DNA from: an uncultured Bacteroidota bacterium
GTDB lineage: Bacteria; Bacteroidota; Bacteroidia; Flavobacteriales; Flavobacteriaceae
Reading direction: 5' to 3'
Length of the DNA stretch: 9,796 nt
NCBI GenBank assembly: GCA_903879875.1
Contig: CAIRNC010000263.1
Coordinates: forward strand, 1 to 9,796
The notes under the pieces are model-generated. The model ran no database searches. It was given only the letters and a program-made list of their open reading frames with translations, and was not told where the DNA came from. The position numbers and the translations under genes were made by a program. Every line of letters starts with the position of its first letter. The stretch's first letter is position 1. Positions 7,501-9,796 of the stretch are shown piece by piece.

Positions 7501-7687
7501 GAGTGTTACTGCAATATATTCCATAATGATGACTTATTTTGGGGTTAATTTTTATTTAAAAGGAATGCACTCTTATGCCAGCGGTGACAAAGTAGTAACG
7601 CCAAATTTCGTTTACTATTCATTAGCTATTCTTGTCGTATTATCGACAGTTTCTTATTTCAAAAACAAAAAATATTTAAAACGATAA
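4544..7687 (+). CDS. ccsA: Fused CcsB(ResB)-CcsA cytochrome c biogenesis protein (System II haem export and ligation)
   Basis: A 1047-residue inner-membrane fusion that moves haem to the periplasm and attaches it to apocytochrome c CxxCH sites. The ResB/CcsB half has membrane helices at about 16-36, 52-69 and 82-101, a large periplasmic domain 102-432, and a helix 433-453. H87 in the third helix is the likely first transmembrane haem ligand. After a Lys-rich cytosolic stretch (454-475) comes a hydrophobic segment 476-490 and a second periplasmic region to about 740. The CcsA half follows: GHAPWSDAYE with H802 (likely P-His1), the WWD motif WGRYWGWDPKETW at 945-957, H970 (TM-His2) and H1009 in GMHSY (P-His2). 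All expected haem ligands are present, so it should be functional. Such fusions are usual in Bacteroidetes. The stop is 2 bp before the peroxidase gene. Confidence 0.95.
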   Translation: MNKKITSILASFFFSTRLMAVLFLAFATAMAVGTFMEDRYDTTTARILIYNAWWFESIMLFFMINFLGNIKRYQLYKKEKWATLILHLSFILIIAGAFVTRYISYEGIMPIREGASSNQVFSDKTFLTVMVDGQYEGSLRRKIYEKDLLLSPVVNNNFSFTDNFDKTPYKVQYVDYIMNAKETVKADANGVLYLKMVEAGSGGRQEHYLKSGEVVNLHNILFALNKFTKGAINITIDGEKQTIQSPFGGTFMRMADKLQGKVEVDLAQPLMMRSLYNVGGTNFVFPEPAMKGKIAFVSNNDFKDKGTDDALIIKVQSEGKEKEVSVVGSKGKMGQPQTFKLGSLEYSIYFGSKIYELPFNVKLNDFIADKYPGTENSYSAFESRVTVSDADKKFDTRIFMNNVLDYKGFRLFQSSFDKDEKGTILSVNHDFWGTWITYIGYFFLFFGLMAIMFTKHSRFADLKRKLENVKDKKAKLLPILLLFIGLNGFSQNHQMPTQKQLDSVIRAYNVSEEHAAKFGRLVIQDEKGRMKPINTFSSELLRKVSKSDVYQEMNSDQVFLSMSRIPQAWYNVPLIYLKSGNDSIRKIIGVAKDAKYAALVNFFDERGNYKLGKYLEESARAMQQNNFQKDFTEADKKVNLLYSALSGSILRIFPIPNNKNNKWISPLELGESGLKGMDSVYIKNVLPLYYNELVGSKTSGNYKTSNELLKSINDYQKKFGSKVRPTDERINTEIAYNKYDIFKRLFYLYMLAGVCMLLFTIISIFYDKKPIRIIINSFHVIIGFFFLLHTCGLIVRWYISGHAPWSDAYESMIYVAWATMFFTLAFDRKSKLTVASGTFVASMILMIAHWNWMDPAIANLQPVLNSYWLMIHVAVIVASYGPFILGMVLGVVALILMVFTNENNKEKMNLNIQEITYINEMALTIGLVMLTIGNFLGGQWANESWGRYWGWDPKETWALISIMVYAFVIHSRFVPALRGKWIYNVMSVTAIYSIMMTYFGVNFYLKGMHSYASGDKVVTPNFVYYSLAILVVLSTVSYFKNKKYLKR

Positions 7688-7689
7688 TC

Positions 7690-8274
7690 ATGAAAAAACT
7701 TATTTTAACTTCCCTATTTGTGTTAGCATTAACAAGCGGTTATGCTCAAAAAAACAGAACAGCAATGGCATCAGTAGCAACTAAAACAACAGAAAAAATG
7801 ACAATCTATCAATTTAAAGTTACGGACATTTCGGGTGAAATTTTTGATTTTTCAACCCTGAAAGGCAAAAAGATAATGATTGTAAACACGGCTTCAAAAT
7901 GTGGATTAACACCACAATATAAAGAATTAGAAGCCTTGTACGAAAAATTTAAAGCTACTGGATTTGTAATCATTGGGTTTCCTGCAAATAATTTTGCAAA
8001 ACAAGAACCTGGAACCGATAAGGAGATAAGCGGTTTTTGTACCAAAAATTATGGCGTTACTTTTCCAATGATGAGTAAGATTTCTGTAAAAGGAGATGAT
8101 ATGGCTAAAATTTATCAGTTTTTAACTCAAAAAGAAAAAAACGGACTTCAAGACAGTGAGGTGGAATGGAATTTTCAAAAATATTTAATCAATGAAAAAG
8201 GGGAATTAGAAAAAGTAATTGCTCCAAGAACAACACCAATGAGCGACGAAATTGTAAAATGGATTGCGAACTAA
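7690..8274 (+). CDS. Exported glutathione-peroxidase-family thiol peroxidase
   Basis: A 194-residue GPx-fold peroxidase that reduces hydroperoxides. The catalytic set is complete: C71 in NTASKCGLTPQY, Q105 in FPANNFAKQEPG, and W160-N161 in VEWNFQKYL. Cys rather than selenocysteine is used. C117 in GFCTKNYGVTFP sits where thioredoxin-dependent GPx enzymes keep their resolving Cys, so a thioredoxin-like reductant is more likely than glutathione. Residues 1-20 form a signal peptide (LALTSGYAQ), which places the enzyme in the periplasm. The core starts near M37 (ATG at 7798), which alone would give a standard cytosolic length of 158. I chose 7690 because it gives a good signal peptide and lies 2 bp after the ccsBA stop, implying translational coupling. 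A role in protecting haem or thiol chemistry of cytochrome maturation is inferred from this placement. Confidence 0.93.
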   Translation: MKKLILTSLFVLALTSGYAQKNRTAMASVATKTTEKMTIYQFKVTDISGEIFDFSTLKGKKIMIVNTASKCGLTPQYKELEALYEKFKATGFVIIGFPANNFAKQEPGTDKEISGFCTKNYGVTFPMMSKISVKGDDMAKIYQFLTQKEKNGLQDSEVEWNFQKYLINEKGELEKVIAPRTTPMSDEIVKWIAN

Positions 8275-8359
8275 ACATGTGCTTTCCTTCACGAGATAAT
8301 TATTTGTTTAAGTCATAGTTTCAGCGACTCGAAATTTTATTTATCGGATTATTTATATC
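8275..8359. other. Non-coding spacer after the peroxidase gene
   Basis: No ORF of meaningful length, no TAnnTTTG box and no clear repeat were found between the peroxidase stop and the terminator stem. It is probably the 3' untranslated part of the ccsBA-gpx transcript. Confidence 0.5.
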
Positions 8360-8398
8360 AAACCAAGCTACACGAAAATTGTAGCTTGGTTTTTTTTA
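8360..8398 (+). terminator. Strong intrinsic terminator of the ccsBA-gpx operon
   Basis: AACCAAGCTACA at 8361-8372 pairs perfectly with TGTAGCTTGGTT at 8380-8391; one more A-T pair (8360/8392) extends it. The 7-nt loop is CGAAAAT. T residues continue to 8397. The stem is the most GC-containing one in the window. Confidence 0.9.
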
Positions 8399-8458
8399 TG
8401 GTTTTTCAGAAAATTTAATAAACTCACAAGAAACTAAAAGCAATAAATACGGTGTTGA

Positions 8459-8491
8459 TTTGATGGTTTTGATTGTAATTTTATATATTTG
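8459..8491 (+). promoter_or_regulatory. Bacteroidetes-type promoter (TTTG - 21 bp - TATATTTG)
   Basis: A -33 element TTTG at 8459-8462 is separated by 21 bp from TATATTTG at 8484-8491, an exact TAnnTTTG match. This is the only candidate in the window with both elements at good spacing. Transcription would start near 8497, giving a leader of about 90 nt before the ATG at 8591 that contains the structured segment 8504-8580. Confidence 0.6.
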
Positions 8492-8503
8492 AGAAAAAAT
8501 ATA

Positions 8504-8580
8504 GCGAAAGAAAGCTTTGCCTAGCTACCTAATTTTGGGTGTATATGCGAATGTTTATTTCGCCTATAAGCTAGTTACCA
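8504..8580 (+). other. Structured non-coding element of unknown type in the leader of the next gene
   Basis: Several nested inverted repeats occur in 77 bp. CTAGCT (8521-8526) pairs with AGCTAG (8569-8574). TATA (8542-8545) pairs with TATA (8565-8568). GCGAA (8547-8551) pairs with TTCGC (8559-8563) around a 7-nt loop. The last three stack as one interrupted hairpin with a 15-nt one-sided bulge (8527-8541). An additional AAAGCTTT palindrome is at 8511-8518. There is no U-tract, so it is not a simple terminator. It may be an RNA leader structure or an imperfect single-strand recombination site, possibly attC-like. No known class is assigned. Confidence 0.45.
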
Positions 8581-8590
8581 GCAATATTCA

Positions 8591-9313
8591 ATGACGAAAT
8601 CATTAATATACATCATTTTTCTTTTTCCAATATTAATTTTTGGACAATATCCGTTTGAAAAATATAAAAGTCCAAAATATCAATCACTAGAATTCAAGAT
8701 GATTGAAAAAAACAATTCGTTAGAATATTCAAAAAATATAACTGGATTTTTCAAAGACAAATCTGATTTAGAAGTCAAAATAAATGGAAATTTAGAAAAT
8801 CCAAAAGAAATCTATATTCAATTAAAAACTAATTTGAAAAGTAAAAAGTATTTTGAACAAATTCCAGCTCAAGGAACTGACGGTTTCTATATAGCTGACT
8901 TTAATGGTGATGGAAAAAAAGATTTCAAAATTGTTTGCTTATATATGGGTAGTGGTTTAGCAGCTATAAATGTAAGAGTAATTTATTTTTTTCAAAAGGC
9001 GAATAAAGAATTTACCAAAATATCATTCGATGATAAAATGGATGGAAATAGAATAGAAAGAGATTTAAATGGTGATGGAAATTTTGAAATAATTACAATG
9101 ACTTTGCAAGATTACAAAAATCATAATTATTGGCTATTCAACGTTTATAATTTTGTGAATAATAACCTAGTATGTATAAACTACAAAATAAACTATCCAA
9201 TTATGGTTCAATTTTTATTTCGAGAAAATTACAGTGTAACTAATAATATTTCTAGAAAAGCGATGAAAAAATACGAAATAAAAAAGCCAGAAGAAATAAT
9301 TATTGAGAAATAA
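8591..9313 (+). CDS. Secreted orphan protein with two Ca-loop (FG-GAP/VCBS-like) motifs
   Basis: A 240-residue protein not recognised as a named family. Residues 1-19 form a signal peptide (PILIFGQ). Two calcium-loop-like motifs are visible: DFNGDGKKD at 103-111, with D103, N105, D107 and D111 as ligands, and DLNGDGNFE at 158-166. Such loops are typical of FG-GAP/VCBS beta-propeller blades and of dockerin-like Ca sites. Here only two occur, about 55 residues apart, so a full propeller is unlikely. The N-terminal part (20-95) and the Lys-rich C-terminus show nothing familiar. There is no lipobox Cys after the signal, so it should be periplasmic or secreted. It has its own promoter, stands alone after a terminator and is more AT-rich and Asn/Lys-rich than its neighbours to the left, which suggests an accessory gene. 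Confidence 0.75.
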   Translation: MTKSLIYIIFLFPILIFGQYPFEKYKSPKYQSLEFKMIEKNNSLEYSKNITGFFKDKSDLEVKINGNLENPKEIYIQLKTNLKSKKYFEQIPAQGTDGFYIADFNGDGKKDFKIVCLYMGSGLAAINVRVIYFFQKANKEFTKISFDDKMDGNRIERDLNGDGNFEIITMTLQDYKNHNYWLFNVYNFVNNNLVCINYKINYPIMVQFLFRENYSVTNNISRKAMKKYEIKKPEEIIIEK

Positions 9314-9425
9314 ATGCTATTGCAAACATTTACTAATAACGGATTTCAACAATAAACTTAATAAAAAATTAGTTCTATACATAGGTTTTTTTGGCAAATC
9401 CGAAGTTTGAATAAAAAATTAAAAG

Positions 9426-9796
9426 ATGTCTATTTTAAAAAAAGTATTGGAGTTCTTTAATGGAAAAGACTTAACTCCACTTTGGGAACAATTTGCAAGA
9501 GAAAAAAATGGAATAGTAAAATCAACTAGCGGAGATTTATATGTAGAATATTTCTATTTAAATTTCACTTTTAAAATCGCTAATTATACTTTTTACATAA
9601 CTTCTGGAGGGAAAACATACGAGAGAAAATACATGATTGGAATTGTAGAATTCATTCATCCTACACAACTTGAAATTTGTATTACAAAAGAAGATCTATT
9701 TACAAGAATTGGGAAAATTTTCAAAAATAAAGAGATTGTTATTGGCAACAAGAATTTTGACAATAAATTTTATATAAAAAGTAATAAAGAATTTAA
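9426..9796 (+). CDS. Hypothetical protein, 3' end cut by the window edge
   Basis: An open frame starts at ATG 9426 (MSILKKVLEFFNGKDL) and runs without a stop to the edge, giving 123 codons. It has no signal peptide or clear membrane segment and looks like a soluble cytoplasmic protein of alternating beta strands. The end, GNKNFDNKFYIKSNKEF, recalls the F-D-x-x-F-x-V/I-x-S pattern seen in DUF3137-like proteins, but this is a faint resemblance and not an assignment. The A-rich leader (AAAAAATTAAAAG) is normal for the organism. It follows the orphan gene after a 112-bp gap with no clear promoter or terminator. Base and codon use is similar to that orphan, so both may belong to the same accessory segment. 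Confidence 0.7.
   Translation, partial: MSILKKVLEFFNGKDLTPLWEQFAREKNGIVKSTSGDLYVEYFYLNFTFKIANYTFYITSGGKTYERKYMIGIVEFIHPTQLEICITKEDLFTRIGKIFKNKEIVIGNKNFDNKFYIKSNKEF

Noticed and set aside
7798..7800. ATG as the true start of the peroxidase gene
   Set aside because: It would give a normal-length cytosolic GPx, but the upstream in-frame segment is a good signal peptide beginning 2 bp after the ccsBA stop.
9402..9409. GAAGTTTG as a -7 box for the last CDS
   Set aside because: It misses the essential first T of TAnnTTTG and has no -33 partner.
9360..9421. Direct repeat of AATAAAAAATTA spaced 50 bp apart
   Set aside because: Each copy is pure A/T in very AT-rich intergenic DNA, so chance is the simpler explanation.

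Overview
The window looks like a chromosomal segment of a Bacteroidota member, most likely a Flavobacterium or close relative. The DNA is strongly AT-rich. Genes lack Shine-Dalgarno sequences and have A/T-rich leaders. Several upstream regions carry the Bacteroidetes -7 box TAnnTTTG. Signal peptides end in the typical ...AQ or ...SQ. The gene families are flavobacterial: exosortase F module, HYC_CC_PP protein, fused ResB/CcsA cytochrome c biogenesis protein. Every gene I can support lies on the + strand.

Layout. (1) 1-532: the end of an exosortase-family gene (probable xrtF) overlapping a small polytopic protein of the exosortase F-associated type. (2) 578-3527: a probable metal (copper-like) operon. 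It holds a Cys-rich HYC_CC_PP protein, a TonB-dependent outer-membrane receptor with a Cys-Cys pair in its plug, and a secreted HMA-domain protein with CxxC and CC motifs. A degenerate hexanucleotide tandem repeat separates the last two. (3) 3644-4324: a DedA/VTT-family inner-membrane protein, followed by a clear hairpin/T-tract terminator. (4) 4544-8274: a two-gene operon of a very large CcsB(ResB)-CcsA fusion for System II cytochrome c maturation and, 2 bp downstream, an exported glutathione-peroxidase-family thiol peroxidase, closed by a strong terminator at 8360-8398. (5) 8400-9796: an accessory-looking end. It has a promoter, an unusual structured non-coding segment, a secreted orphan with two Ca-loop-like motifs, and a final CDS cut by the window edge.

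The genes point to envelope work. Metal capture across the outer membrane and periplasmic metal handling sit close to haem attachment and periplasmic peroxide reduction. The functional link between these blocks is inferred from proximity only. No tRNA, rRNA, CRISPR array, transposase or phage gene was seen. I do not see a clearly new system. The least explained items are the structured element at 8504-8580, the signal-peptide-like segment buried in the CcsBA fusion, and the hexamer tract at 3075-3152.
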